NCBI GenBank assembly: GCA_947630325.1
Contig: CANRHB010000018.1
Location: 1 to 35,269 of the forward strand
Length of the DNA stretch: 35,269 nt
DNA from: an uncultured Clostridia bacterium
GTDB taxonomy: Bacteria; Bacillota; Clostridia; Christensenellales; Borkfalkiaceae
Reading direction: 5' to 3'
This document shows positions 16,978 through 23,696 of this stretch, one piece after another (position 1 is the first letter of the stretch; each line of letters opens with the position of its first letter). Below the pieces are notes generated by a model. That model saw only the letters and a list, made by a program, of their open reading frames with translations. It was not told the origin of the DNA and made no database searches. The translations under genes and the position numbers were made by a program.

Positions 16978-16993
16978 TGTTTCATGTGAAACT
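16978..16993. promoter_or_regulatory. parS centromere site 2
   Basis: TGTTTCATGTGAAACT: the same core as site 1 with a changed outermost base, 57 bp from site 1. Confidence 0.82.
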
Positions 16994-17021
16994 ACTCAAG
17001 TCAAATTGGCTGTTTTTGTCA

Positions 17022-17037
17022 TGTTTCACGTGAAACA
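17022..17037. promoter_or_regulatory. parS centromere site 3 (perfect consensus)
   Basis: TGTTTCACGTGAAACA, an exact match to the bacterial parS consensus, 44 bp from site 2. The three sites lie between ftsH and the cvpA-like gene, in a short AT-rich gap. Confidence 0.95.
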
Positions 17038-17076
17038 TTAAGTGCAAAAAATTGACCTGTGCGCAGAAAAAGGCAC

Positions 17077-17103
17077 AAAAAAAGACGGGGAAAACCCCCG
17101 TCC
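17077..17103 (-). terminator. intrinsic terminator of the cvpA-like gene
   Basis: On the minus strand GACGGGGG-TTTT-CCCCGTC followed by seven T, 14 bp past the stop. It insulates the parS cluster from transcription of this gene. Confidence 0.93.
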
Positions 17104-17116
17104 TCTTTGTATTATT

Positions 17117-17887
17117 TTATTGTGCGGGAATGATGAGATCTTTCACGTACTCATCGAACCACACACCCGAGATCGCATAGCTTGTTGCGCTTTGGAACCA
17201 TTCGCTCCGATAGATCGGGCCCACGACCGCACTCGTGGAGATAAATTCCTGCAACCCATCAAAGGGAAGCCAATTACACACGAGGAGCACGACGAAGATC
17301 CAGAACAGCGCCTTTGCAAGTCCGAGTATCGCGCCGAGCACCTGGTCGACCACGCGGATGGGCGCAACGGCATCTTTGAGGGCGCCGAACGCCTTTGTGA
17401 TCCCCCATACGCCGAGGCGCACGATGAGGATGAGCAGTATGAAGGCGATGACCACGGAGATCCACTTTGCAAGGATACTTCCGAGCATCATCGCGGGGGT
17501 CGTGCCTGCGGGAATGAGTTCGACGCGCGCAAAGGAGCGCAACATCAGCCACGTCGCAATTCCATTGAGTTCCATGCCGCCGAGAAAACCTTCAAGTTCT
17601 GCGCCCGAAATTTCTGTTGTCAAGGGCTGTGCATAGAGTTCGTTTTTCGCAATGGAACCCGCGATGCCGTCCGCGATCGCCGATGTCATGTGGAAACAAG
17701 TTTCCAAAAAGTTGGCAAAGGAGATACAAAAGACGAAGGCGAAGATGAGCGATGCGATCTTGCCTGCGAGTTTGCATACTCCCGAAACAAACCCTCTGTA
17801 TGCTCCGAGCGCCGTGCCGAGGACGAGGATGAGAAAGAACATCAGATCGACCACCCAGCTCCCGGACGAAAGCAATAATTCGGTCAA
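17117..17887 (-). CDS. CvpA-family membrane protein
   Basis: A 256-residue integral membrane protein. The N-terminal helix VVDLMFFLILVLGTALGAYRGFVSG matches the CvpA pattern (Asp in the first helix, then YRGF). Further helices lie near residues 38-58, 130-160 (LAKWISVVIAFILLILIVRL) and 178-203. A roughly 60-residue segment between helices 2 and 3 is longer than in simple CvpA proteins. CvpA is linked to colicin V production in E. coli and to envelope stress elsewhere; no biochemical role is firmly set. Start: TTG at 17887 with GGAGG seven nt upstream. It is a single-gene unit between the parS cluster and yyaC, and the last minus-strand gene before the strand switch. Confidence 0.8.
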   Translation of the reverse strand: MTELLLSSGSWVVDLMFFLILVLGTALGAYRGFVSGVCKLAGKIASLIFAFVFCISFANFLETCFHMTSAIADGIAGSIAKNELYAQPLTTEISGAELEGFLGGMELNGIATWLMLRSFARVELIPAGTTPAMMLGSILAKWISVVIAFILLILIVRLGVWGITKAFGALKDAVAPIRVVDQVLGAILGLAKALFWIFVVLLVCNWLPFDGLQEFISTSAVVGPIYRSEWFQSATSYAISGVWFDEYVKDLIIPAQ

Positions 17888-17916
17888 GAGAAACCTCCGT
17901 TCGTTTTACTATTGCT

Positions 17917-17945
17917 ATTATACCACTTTTTTATCCCTTTGTCAC
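17917..17945 (-). promoter_or_regulatory. sigma-A promoter of the cvpA-like gene
   Basis: Minus strand GTGACA (17940-17945), 17-bp spacer, TATAAT (17917-17922). Only the first -35 base departs from consensus. Confidence 0.8.
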
Positions 17946-17961
17946 CGATTTTTTCAACGCG

Positions 17962-17989
17962 GTATAAAAAAGTTTCTTTTGGAGATACT
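17962..17989 (+). promoter_or_regulatory. possible forespore-type promoter of yyaC
   Basis: GTATA (17962-17966), 14 bp, then GGAGATACT. This loosely resembles sigma-F/sigma-G promoters (GTATA-like -35, GG-rich -10) with about two mismatches in the -10. No sigma-A promoter was found upstream of yyaC. A forespore sigma factor would fit the protein's family, but the match is weak. Confidence 0.3.
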
Positions 17990-18014
17990 TTAACCAAAAA
18001 AGAGAGGGGACTTT

Positions 18015-18572
18015 ATGCAATTTTCCTTCCATGTCTGCAACACCATGGCAAAAACGGGCATCGCGGCGGCTCTCGGGCGGGTCCTCCGAACACATGCCGC
18101 TCCGCCCGTCGTCCTGTGTATCGGGAGCGATCTTGCAATAGGGGACAGCCTCGGCCCGCTCACGGGGACCCTCCTCAAGAAAAACGCAAACATTGAGGAC
18201 GCATACCTCTATGGAACCCTGCGCGCCCCCGTTACGGCAAAGGAGGTCAAGTATTTGGGGGAATTTTTGCGCAAGACGCACCCGCGCTCCAAGGTCATCG
18301 CCGTCGACGCCGCGGTGGGGGAGAGTTCCGAACTCGGGCTCATCAAACTTACCGACGCCCCCTTAAAACCGGGATCGGGCGCAAACAAACGTTTGGGAAC
18401 GATAGGGGACGTCTCGGTGCTCGGGATCGTGGGGGAGCGGGCGGGCTTCTCCTATTCGGCGCTCAATCTTACCCGTCTTAATCTTGTGTACGGCATGGCG
18501 GAGACGATCGCGGAGGCGCTCGGCGAATATTTGGCCGCCAAAGCGGATAAAAATTCACAATTTGCGGTATAA
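18015..18572 (+). CDS. yyaC: YyaC family (DUF1256) sporulation-associated protein
   Basis: A 185-residue protein with a protease-like fold related to the germination protease GPR. The hallmark near the start is VVLCIGSDLAIGDSLGPLTG, followed by VIAVDAAVGES and, further on, LGTIGDVSVLGIVGE, all typical of YyaC. The role is unclear; in Bacillus it is expressed during sporulation and also lies close to parB near the origin. ATG at 18015 follows AGAGAGGGG. It is the first plus-strand gene after the divergence point. Its presence suggests a spore-forming lineage, although the ability itself cannot be judged from one gene. Confidence 0.88.
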   Translation: MQFSFHVCNTMAKTGIAAALGRVLRTHAAPPVVLCIGSDLAIGDSLGPLTGTLLKKNANIEDAYLYGTLRAPVTAKEVKYLGEFLRKTHPRSKVIAVDAAVGESSELGLIKLTDAPLKPGSGANKRLGTIGDVSVLGIVGERAGFSYSALNLTRLNLVYGMAETIAEALGEYLAAKADKNSQFAV

Positions 18573-18613
18573 ACTTACATTTTCTCGCTTTTTTCAAAAG
18601 TGGAAAAATATAT

Positions 18614-18642
18614 TTGACGGGAATTTTCAAAAAATATAAAAT
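18614..18642 (+). promoter_or_regulatory. sigma-A promoter for the 76-residue gene
   Basis: TTGACG (18614-18619), 17-bp spacer, TAAAAT (18637-18642); the start falls about 17 nt before the ATG. Confidence 0.7.
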
Positions 18643-18665
18643 AAAAGAAAAAAGGAGAAAAAACC

Positions 18666-18896
18666 ATGGTCAAGAAAACGAAAACAAAGACATACGACAC
18701 CGCGACGGCGGCCGTCGTGAAAAAGGTGACCTTCAGCTACTATGGCGATCCCGCGGGATACGAAAAGACGATGTTCCTCACCGCCGAAGGGGATTACTTC
18801 CTCTACACGAACGGCGGGGAAACTTCTCCCTATCCGAAGGAGAGTATCACCGCCTTCTCCAAGGCAAAGGCGCAGGAGTGGCTGGCAAACAACTAA
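18666..18896 (+). CDS. small orphan protein (76 residues), unknown function
   Basis: A basic N-terminus (MVKKTKTKTYDTATAAVVKK) precedes an aromatic, beta-rich body (FSYYGDPAGYEKTMFLTAEG, then DYFLYTNGGETSPYPKE) and a short helix ending in AQEWLANN. The pattern of 'Tyr-Glu x2-3 hydrophobic ... Gly-(D/N)-Tyr-Phe-Leu-Tyr ... Gly-Gly' looks like a compact strand-rich small protein that I have seen as uncharacterised in Clostridia; I cannot name it. Strong ribosome site AAAGGAG, own promoter and terminator, so it is a genuine single-gene unit between yyaC and the candidate origin. Confidence 0.82.
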   Translation: MVKKTKTKTYDTATAAVVKKVTFSYYGDPAGYEKTMFLTAEGDYFLYTNGGETSPYPKESITAFSKAKAQEWLANN

Positions 18897-18938
18897 AAGG
18901 TGCGCGTCCTTTGAAGGGACAAGCCGAAAAACGCAGGG

Positions 18939-18963
18939 AAAGGAGGCAAACCGCCTCCTTTTT
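18939..18963 (+). terminator. intrinsic terminator before the candidate oriC
   Basis: AAAGGAGGC pairs with GCCTCCTTT, 5-nt loop, then TTTTT. It keeps transcription from entering the DnaA-box region. Confidence 0.92.
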
Positions 18964-18989
18964 GCATGTTTTTAAGGGGGGAATTGTGC

Positions 18990-19290
18990 AATTCTTTTTC
19001 CACAATGTGGAAATTTTTGGGGAAATCTCCCCTCTCTTTCCCTTTTGCCGAAGAAGGACGGTTTTCCTTCCTCCGCCGTTATCGACAACCGCCCCGTTTT
19101 CCACTTTTTCTCCACGCAAAATTCCACAAAGAAAAAGGAGGAGGATTTTCCGAAAAACCCCCTTTTTGCTTGAAATTTTTTTGCAATTTCGCTATAATAG
19201 AGGGGAAAAGAGACGGAGGGAGAAAATCTATCCACTTTTCCACCGCCTTTATTATTACTATTAAAAATTCTTTTTTAAGAAAACACCACA
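18990..19290. other. oriC: candidate replication origin (oriC)
   Basis: This gene-free 300 bp before dnaN holds a cluster of DnaA-box-like 9-mers: TTTTCCACA (18996-19004) facing TGTGGAAAT (19006-19014), TTATCGACA (19079-19087), TTTTCCACT (19097-19105), TTCTCCACG (19108-19116), AATTCCACA (19120-19128), CTATCCACT (19228-19236) and TTTTCCACC (19236-19244). None is a perfect TTATCCACA; most differ at one or two positions. An AT-rich stretch (19246-19285) could be the unwinding element. Genes read leftwards to the left and rightwards to the right, and parS sites lie 2 kb away. Another similar 9-mer (AGTGGAAAA) is at 18599. The location is inference from these combined signs. Confidence 0.7.
19170..19198 (+). 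promoter_or_regulatory. sigma-A promoter of dnaN, inside the candidate origin
   Basis: TTGAAA (19170-19175), 17-bp spacer, TATAAT (19193-19198). The predicted start is near 19205, and two DnaA-box-like sites (19228, 19236) fall within the leader, so DnaA could repress dnaN. Confidence 0.82.
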
Positions 19291-19302
19291 AGGAGCAGCG
19301 AG

Positions 19303-20400
19303 ATGAAATTTGTATGCGATGGGCTTTCCCTCTCGGAAGCGGTCACCAAAACAAGCAAGGCGTGCGCGGTGCGCACCACGGCGCCCATCATGGAATGCGT
19401 GAAACTGTCGGCAAAGAACGACGAAGTCATCCTTCTTGCAACGGACGGCGAACTCTCCATCCGCAAAACGGTGAAAGCCGAAGTGTTCGAGGAGGGCGAA
19501 GTTTGCGTCACGGGGAAATTGCTTGCCGATTTCCTGACAAAACTTTCAGAGGAGGAGATCACCATCCGCACGGGGGACCGCGGCATGGAGATCGGCTACC
19601 GTGACGCCTCCTCCTTTTTGCAGACACTTCCCGCCGAGGAGTTCCCCGGGATCTCCTTCGACGTGGGGGAGAACTATTTCGTCATGAAGCAGGGCGCCCT
19701 CAAAAAGGTGATCGGGGAGACGGTGTTCTGCTGTGCGCAGGACGATTCCCGTCCCATCCTCAAGGGGTGCCTCTTCGAATTTAAGGAAAAGCTCGAAGTC
19801 ACCGCCCTCGACGGCTACCGTCTCGCTCTCTCCTCTGCCGAACTCCTTTCGCACAGCGCCGAGAAGAGCATCATCTGCCCCGCGCGCACGCTTACCGAAA
19901 TTTCCCGTATGCTCGGCGACGACGAGGAAGAGATCACCGTCTATACGCAGGGAGGGAATCTGCTCGTCAATGCGGACGGCACCACGATCGTCTCCCGTCT
20001 CTACCAAGGGGAATTCATCCGCAAGGAGAACGTCATCCCGCCGAGTTTCCTTACCGAAGTGACGCTCCCCCGCCTCGAACTCATCTCGAGCGTGGAGCGC
20101 GCGGCCATCCTCATCCGCGGGGACAAGAACAACCTCGTCACCCTCGAAGCGGGGGCGGACGACGTGAAGATCCGCTCCGCCTCGGACGTGGGGAACGTGT
20201 TCGAGAGCGTCCCCGCCCACATCAACGGGAAGGAACTCGTCATCTCGATGAACGCAAAATATCTGCTCGACGGCCTCCGCGCCCTCAACGAAGAGGAGTG
20301 CGTCCTCTCCTTCAACAGCGCAATTTCCCCCTTTATTCTGCAAAATAAAGAGGAGAAAGAGAGCCTCTATTTGATTTTACCCGTCAGAAACGCCCAATAA
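19303..20400 (+). CDS. dnaN: DNA polymerase III beta sliding clamp
   Basis: A 365-residue ring protein that tethers the replicative polymerase to DNA. Three repeated clamp domains of about 120 residues are evident; LTALDGYRLA-type text (KLEVTALDGYRLALSSAEL) marks domain 2 and the C-terminus YLILPVRNAQ is the conserved clamp ending. Start ATG follows AAGGAG. Length is normal. The gene usually follows dnaA; here yyaC, a small orphan and the DnaA-box region lie upstream and rpmH directly downstream, so dnaA must be elsewhere or lost from this site. Confidence 0.98.
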   Translation: MKFVCDGLSLSEAVTKTSKACAVRTTAPIMECVKLSAKNDEVILLATDGELSIRKTVKAEVFEEGEVCVTGKLLADFLTKLSEEEITIRTGDRGMEIGYRDASSFLQTLPAEEFPGISFDVGENYFVMKQGALKKVIGETVFCCAQDDSRPILKGCLFEFKEKLEVTALDGYRLALSSAELLSHSAEKSIICPARTLTEISRMLGDDEEEITVYTQGGNLLVNADGTTIVSRLYQGEFIRKENVIPPSFLTEVTLPRLELISSVERAAILIRGDKNNLVTLEAGADDVKIRSASDVGNVFESVPAHINGKELVISMNAKYLLDGLRALNEEECVLSFNSAISPFILQNKEEKESLYLILPVRNAQ

Positions 20401-20404
20401 TCGC

Positions 20405-20433
20405 TTGACGAAAGACGGGAAAAACTTTATAAT
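20405..20433 (+). promoter_or_regulatory. sigma-A promoter of the rpmH-rnpA-yidD-yidC-jag unit
   Basis: TTGACG (20405-20410), 17-bp spacer, TATAAT (20428-20433), starting only 5 bp after the dnaN stop codon. Confidence 0.88.
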
Positions 20434-20467
20434 CAAACTTGAAAGACAAAAATAGGAGTATATTGTT

Positions 20468-20602
20468 ATGAAAAGAACCTATCAGCCCAAGAAGAGACAG
20501 AGAAGCAAAGTGCACGGCTTCCGCAAGAGAATGGCGACCAAGGCGGGCAGAAACGTTCTCAAGAGAAGGAGAAATAAGGGAAGAAAGCATCTTTCGGCTT
20601 AA
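20468..20602 (+). CDS. rpmH: 50S ribosomal protein L34
   Basis: A 44-residue, highly basic protein: [20 protein letters not shown], then [20 protein letters not shown] and HLSA. This is a near-perfect L34. ATAGGAG lies about 9 nt upstream of the ATG. It is followed one base later by rnpA, the classic pairing. In most Firmicutes rpmH is divergent from dnaA; here it runs in the same direction as dnaN. Confidence 0.98.
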   Translation: MKRTYQPKKRQRSKVHGFRKRMATKAGRNVLKRRRNKGRKHLSA

Positions 20603-20603
20603 C

Positions 20604-20930
20604 GTGAACTATCGGCGCATCAAGAAAAAAAAGGACTTCAAAAAAATATTGAGCACGGGAAAAAGAGTGTACGGAGCCGCGCTCACGATCGTCTACCTCC
20701 CCTCCGAAGAGACGGCGATGGCCGTCTGCGTGGGGAAAAAGTACGGCAAGAGCGTGAGGAGGAACCGCATCAAGCGGCTGCTCCGCGAGGCATTCCGCGC
20801 GCAAGCGGACGCGATCGCCCGCCCGTGCACCTTTTTGCTTATCCCGAAGATCGCCGCGGAATATTCCTTTCTGACGTTCAAACGGGACATCGGCAATATC
20901 ATTAAAAGGGAAAAGTTGGCCAGTGCCTGA
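20604..20930 (+). CDS. rnpA: ribonuclease P protein component
   Basis: A 108-residue basic protein that binds the RNase P RNA and helps remove tRNA 5' leaders. The RNR signature is clear in SVRRNRIKRLLREAFR, preceded by VCVGKKYGKS. Start is GTG at 20604, one base after the rpmH stop, with no distinct ribosome site of its own, so translation is probably coupled to rpmH. The 3' end overlaps yidD by 8 bp. Confidence 0.96.
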   Translation: MNYRRIKKKKDFKKILSTGKRVYGAALTIVYLPSEETAMAVCVGKKYGKSVRRNRIKRLLREAFRAQADAIARPCTFLLIPKIAAEYSFLTFKRDIGNIIKREKLASA

Positions 20931-21222
20931 ATTTTGCGCATTGCTGAGGGAAAACGCCCGCTATCTGCGGAGAAAACTGCGCCCCCGTTTCATGCGGGGG
21001 ATGTGTATCCGCATGATCTGCTTTTACCAGAACAAACTCTCCCGCCACACCTGCCTGTATGAACCCACTTGCTCCGAATATACCAAGCGGTGCATCAACA
21101 ATTTCGGCGTGCTTCGGGGGGTATTGTTGGGGCTCTGGCGCATTCTACGTTGCAATCCTTTTAGCAAGGGAGGGATCGATCCCGCTCCCGAACGTTACTT
21201 CAAGGCCCGCTGGCTCATCTGA
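20923..21222 (+). CDS. yidD: YidD, membrane protein insertion efficiency factor
   Basis: A 99-residue protein with the conserved YidD core MICFYQNKLSRHTCLYEPTC, SEYTKRCINNFG and RCNPFSKGGIDP. YidD aids insertion of proteins by YidC at the membrane. The start given (GTG at 20923) adds about 25 residues (ENARYLRRKLRPRFMRG) before the usual family start; ATG at 20992 or 21001/21013 are alternatives, none with a better ribosome site. Position between rnpA and yidC is standard. Confidence 0.92.
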   Translation: MPEFCALLRENARYLRRKLRPRFMRGMCIRMICFYQNKLSRHTCLYEPTCSEYTKRCINNFGVLRGVLLGLWRILRCNPFSKGGIDPAPERYFKARWLI

Positions 21223-21227
21223 TCATC

Positions 21228-22652
21228 ATGTCATCTATTTCTTTTCCGCTCCTCGAACAGGGGTTTTACATCAACCTTAACTGGCTGGGACAGCTTGTCA
21301 GGATCATCATCGACGGCGTCGGCATCGTCGGCGTCGGCGTCATCGTGTTTGCGCTCATATTGAAGGCGATCACCACTCCCTTCGATATCTATCAGCGCGT
21401 CAAAATGCGCAAGCAGAACCTCATCATGGAGCAGATGAAGCCCGAACTCGAAAAGCTCCAGAAGCAGTACGCGAACGACAAGCAGACGTACAGCATGAAG
21501 ATGCTCGAGTTGCAGAAAAAGAACGGCTACAGTATGCTCGGCGCCTGCCTCCCCATGATCATCTCCTTCGTCATCCTCATCATTGCGATCACGGCGTTCC
21601 AATCGTATGCGCAGTACGCCAACCTCTCCATGTACGAGAGAATGGCGGAAGGGTACAACGACGCCGTGCTCGAATACGCGGTGGACGGAAAGGACTATCA
21701 CTTCCTCAAAGAGGGGGAAGAGGAAAACGAACTCGTCATCACCATGGACAAGTTCACGGAGACGGACGCGGAGGGCCGCCCCTCCTTTACCGAGGACGGG
21801 ATCGTCTATTCCCTGATCGAGGGGACGGACGGCATTCGGCGTATGCAGGTAGAAAGCACGGACAAGGATGTCTATCTTTCCTACCGTTACAGCCTCTCCA
21901 CTTCGGACACGGGGCGCAGTTATTCCCTCAATAAGGATAAACTCAAACAAAACGCCGAAATTTGGGCAAAAGTGCAGGAGAAGGTGGAAGCGGGAGCGAC
22001 CGAGGATACCGCATGTCTCGAATATTTCCGGGAGATCGGCTCCGCGGCGTCCGCAAACGTGTTCCGCAACGACCACAACCCCGGCTTTTTGTGGGTGAAA
22101 AACGTCTGGTATCCCGACGTCAGCTACAACCATCCCATTCAAGAATATTCGGCATTCACCAAGACCTTCAATTCGGGCATCCGCTCGGAGGGAAGGGAGG
22201 ACGAAAGAAGCATCGGGCAGGTCATCTCCGAGGCGGACTACAACATCCTCACCGCCGATCTTTCGGAAGAAAAGGAACAGCCCAACGGCTACTTTGTCAT
22301 GATCATCATCTCGATCGGGCTCATGCTCCTGTCGCAGTTCATCATGATGAAGAGCAGTAAGGCCACCAACCAATACCAGACGGTAGACGGCCAGGGCGCG
22401 AGAACGCAGAAGATCATGATGGTGATGATGCCCATCATGTTTGCCGTGTTCGGCTTCTTGTGGAGCGCGGCTTTCACCATTTACAACGTCATCAGCAGTT
22501 TCATCTCCATCATCGTCACCTTGATCACGAACCTCATCATCGGCAAGATCTTCAACAAAAAGGAAGAAGAGGCGCTCAAGGAACGCTACACCCGCACCGC
22601 CCCGTGGAAGAAGGACGGAGAGCAAAAAGGGAAAGGCAAAAAGAAAAAATAA
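21228..22652 (+). CDS. yidC: membrane protein insertase YidC with an enlarged extracytoplasmic loop
   Basis: A 474-residue Oxa1/YidC/Alb3-family insertase. Helix 1 is at about residues 24-48, a lysine/glutamine-rich cytoplasmic coiled hairpin at 55-98, helix 2 around 103-126 (LGACLPMIISFVILIIAITA), then GFLWVKNVWYPD (286-297) and the last helices at about 354-373 and 386-440. Between helix 2 and GFLWV there are about 155 residues, where simple Firmicutes YidC has about 20. The helix-1 position usually taken by the groove arginine appears as Lys46 (LILKAITTP). No lipoprotein Cys is seen at the N-terminus. It follows yidD by 5 bp. The tail is very basic (KGKGKKKK), as expected for ribosome contact. 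Confidence 0.95.
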   Translation: MSSISFPLLEQGFYINLNWLGQLVRIIIDGVGIVGVGVIVFALILKAITTPFDIYQRVKMRKQNLIMEQMKPELEKLQKQYANDKQTYSMKMLELQKKNGYSMLGACLPMIISFVILIIAITAFQSYAQYANLSMYERMAEGYNDAVLEYAVDGKDYHFLKEGEEENELVITMDKFTETDAEGRPSFTEDGIVYSLIEGTDGIRRMQVESTDKDVYLSYRYSLSTSDTGRSYSLNKDKLKQNAEIWAKVQEKVEAGATEDTACLEYFREIGSAASANVFRNDHNPGFLWVKNVWYPDVSYNHPIQEYSAFTKTFNSGIRSEGREDERSIGQVISEADYNILTADLSEEKEQPNGYFVMIIISIGLMLLSQFIMMKSSKATNQYQTVDGQGARTQKIMMVMMPIMFAVFGFLWSAAFTIYNVISSFISIIVTLITNLIIGKIFNKKEEEALKERYTRTAPWKKDGEQKGKGKKKK

Positions 22653-22678
22653 TTCTCAAGTTGGAAGGTAAGAATAAT

Positions 22679-23608
22679 ATGGAAGAGAATCAGGTATTCA
22701 GCGGAAAGACGGTGGAGGAAGCCGTCGAGGAAGGGCTAAAAGTCCTCGGCGTCACGCGCGGGGAAGTCAATGTGGAAGTGCTCGAAGAGGGCAGAAAGAA
22801 GTTGTTCGGGTCCATTCCCGCACAGGTAAAGCTCACCGTCATTCCCAAACTGACGGACGGAGAACGCGCCGTAAAGTTCCTCGAAGGGCTGTTCGAACTC
22901 CTCGACATCGAGGCGGAGCCCACCCTCCGCGAAGAGGACGAGAAGATCGTCGTCGACCTGGCGACGGCAGAACCGAGCAAAGGGCTCATCGGCCGCCGCG
23001 GCGAGATGATCGACGCCATCCAGACCCTTGCGGGCGCGGTGGCGAACACGGGCAGAAGAGATTACAAGCGGGTGGTCGTCGACTGCGGCAACTACCGCGA
23101 GAACCGCGAAGAGACGCTCAAGCACGTCGCCGAAAAGATGGCGGCAAAGGCGGTCCGCTTCGGGAAAAAAGTGCGCCTCGAACCCATGAACCCCTATGAA
23201 CGCAGGATCATCCACTCCGCCCTTGTCGACAACCCCGACGTCACCACAAAGAGCGAGGGGAAGGAGCCCGTGCGCTTTGTCGTCATCATTCCCAACAATC
23301 TCAAACCCTATGAAAAGAGGGACCGTTACGGAAAACCCAACGGCAGATACGGCGATAGAGACCGCAAGGGCGGACGGGACGGCAAATACGGCGACCGCAA
23401 GGGAGGGTACTCCAAGCCCTATCCCAAGCGCGAACTTCCCGCAGAGGGCACGCCGCAGTCCTCGGGCACGAGTCTTTCGCGCGGCGGAAGCGGCTACAAA
23501 AAGGGAAGTTTCAGCGGATTTTTCGGCACCTATTTGGGCAACTCGCGCGACGCCGAGCCGACGCCCGAAACAACGTCCGAAACTCCCACCACCCCCGACG
23601 AAGAATAA
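22679..23608 (+). CDS. jag: Jag/KhpB RNA-binding protein with a long Arg/Gly/Tyr-rich tail
   Basis: A 309-residue protein. Jag N-terminal domain at residues 1-50 (FSGKTVEEAVEEGLKVLGV), KH domain with KGLIGRRGEMIDAIQTLAGA (101-120), and R3H domain with RENREETLKH and NPYERRIIHSAL (140-205). KhpB/Jag binds RNA and influences cell elongation and sporulation in Firmicutes. Residues about 208-309 form an extra low-complexity tail (KRDRYGKPNGRYGDRDRKGG and similar) that ordinary Jag lacks. Start at 22679 was chosen for the domain start and GGAAGG upstream; the frame is open further back inside yidC. It is the last gene of the rpmH unit. Confidence 0.94.
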   Translation: MEENQVFSGKTVEEAVEEGLKVLGVTRGEVNVEVLEEGRKKLFGSIPAQVKLTVIPKLTDGERAVKFLEGLFELLDIEAEPTLREEDEKIVVDLATAEPSKGLIGRRGEMIDAIQTLAGAVANTGRRDYKRVVVDCGNYRENREETLKHVAEKMAAKAVRFGKKVRLEPMNPYERRIIHSALVDNPDVTTKSEGKEPVRFVVIIPNNLKPYEKRDRYGKPNGRYGDRDRKGGRDGKYGDRKGGYSKPYPKRELPAEGTPQSSGTSLSRGGSGYKKGSFSGFFGTYLGNSRDAEPTPETTSETPTTPDEE

Positions 23609-23657
23609 TATAATAATGTAATGAATCTTGTATTGAATTTCTAATGTCTTGAATCTC

Positions 23658-23683
23658 AAAGCGCTCCCCTCGGAGCGCTTTTA
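23658..23683 (+). terminator. intrinsic terminator of the rpmH-jag unit
   Basis: AAAGCGCTCC (23658-23667) pairs with GGAGCGCTTT (23672-23681) with a CCTC loop, then TT. The T-run is short. Confidence 0.78.
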
Positions 23684-23696
23684 GATTGTTCCAAAG

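Noticed and set aside
21231-22625. 464-codon open frame antisense to yidC
   Set aside because: Composition is dominated by Asp/His/Val, the mirror image of yidC codons, with no start signal.
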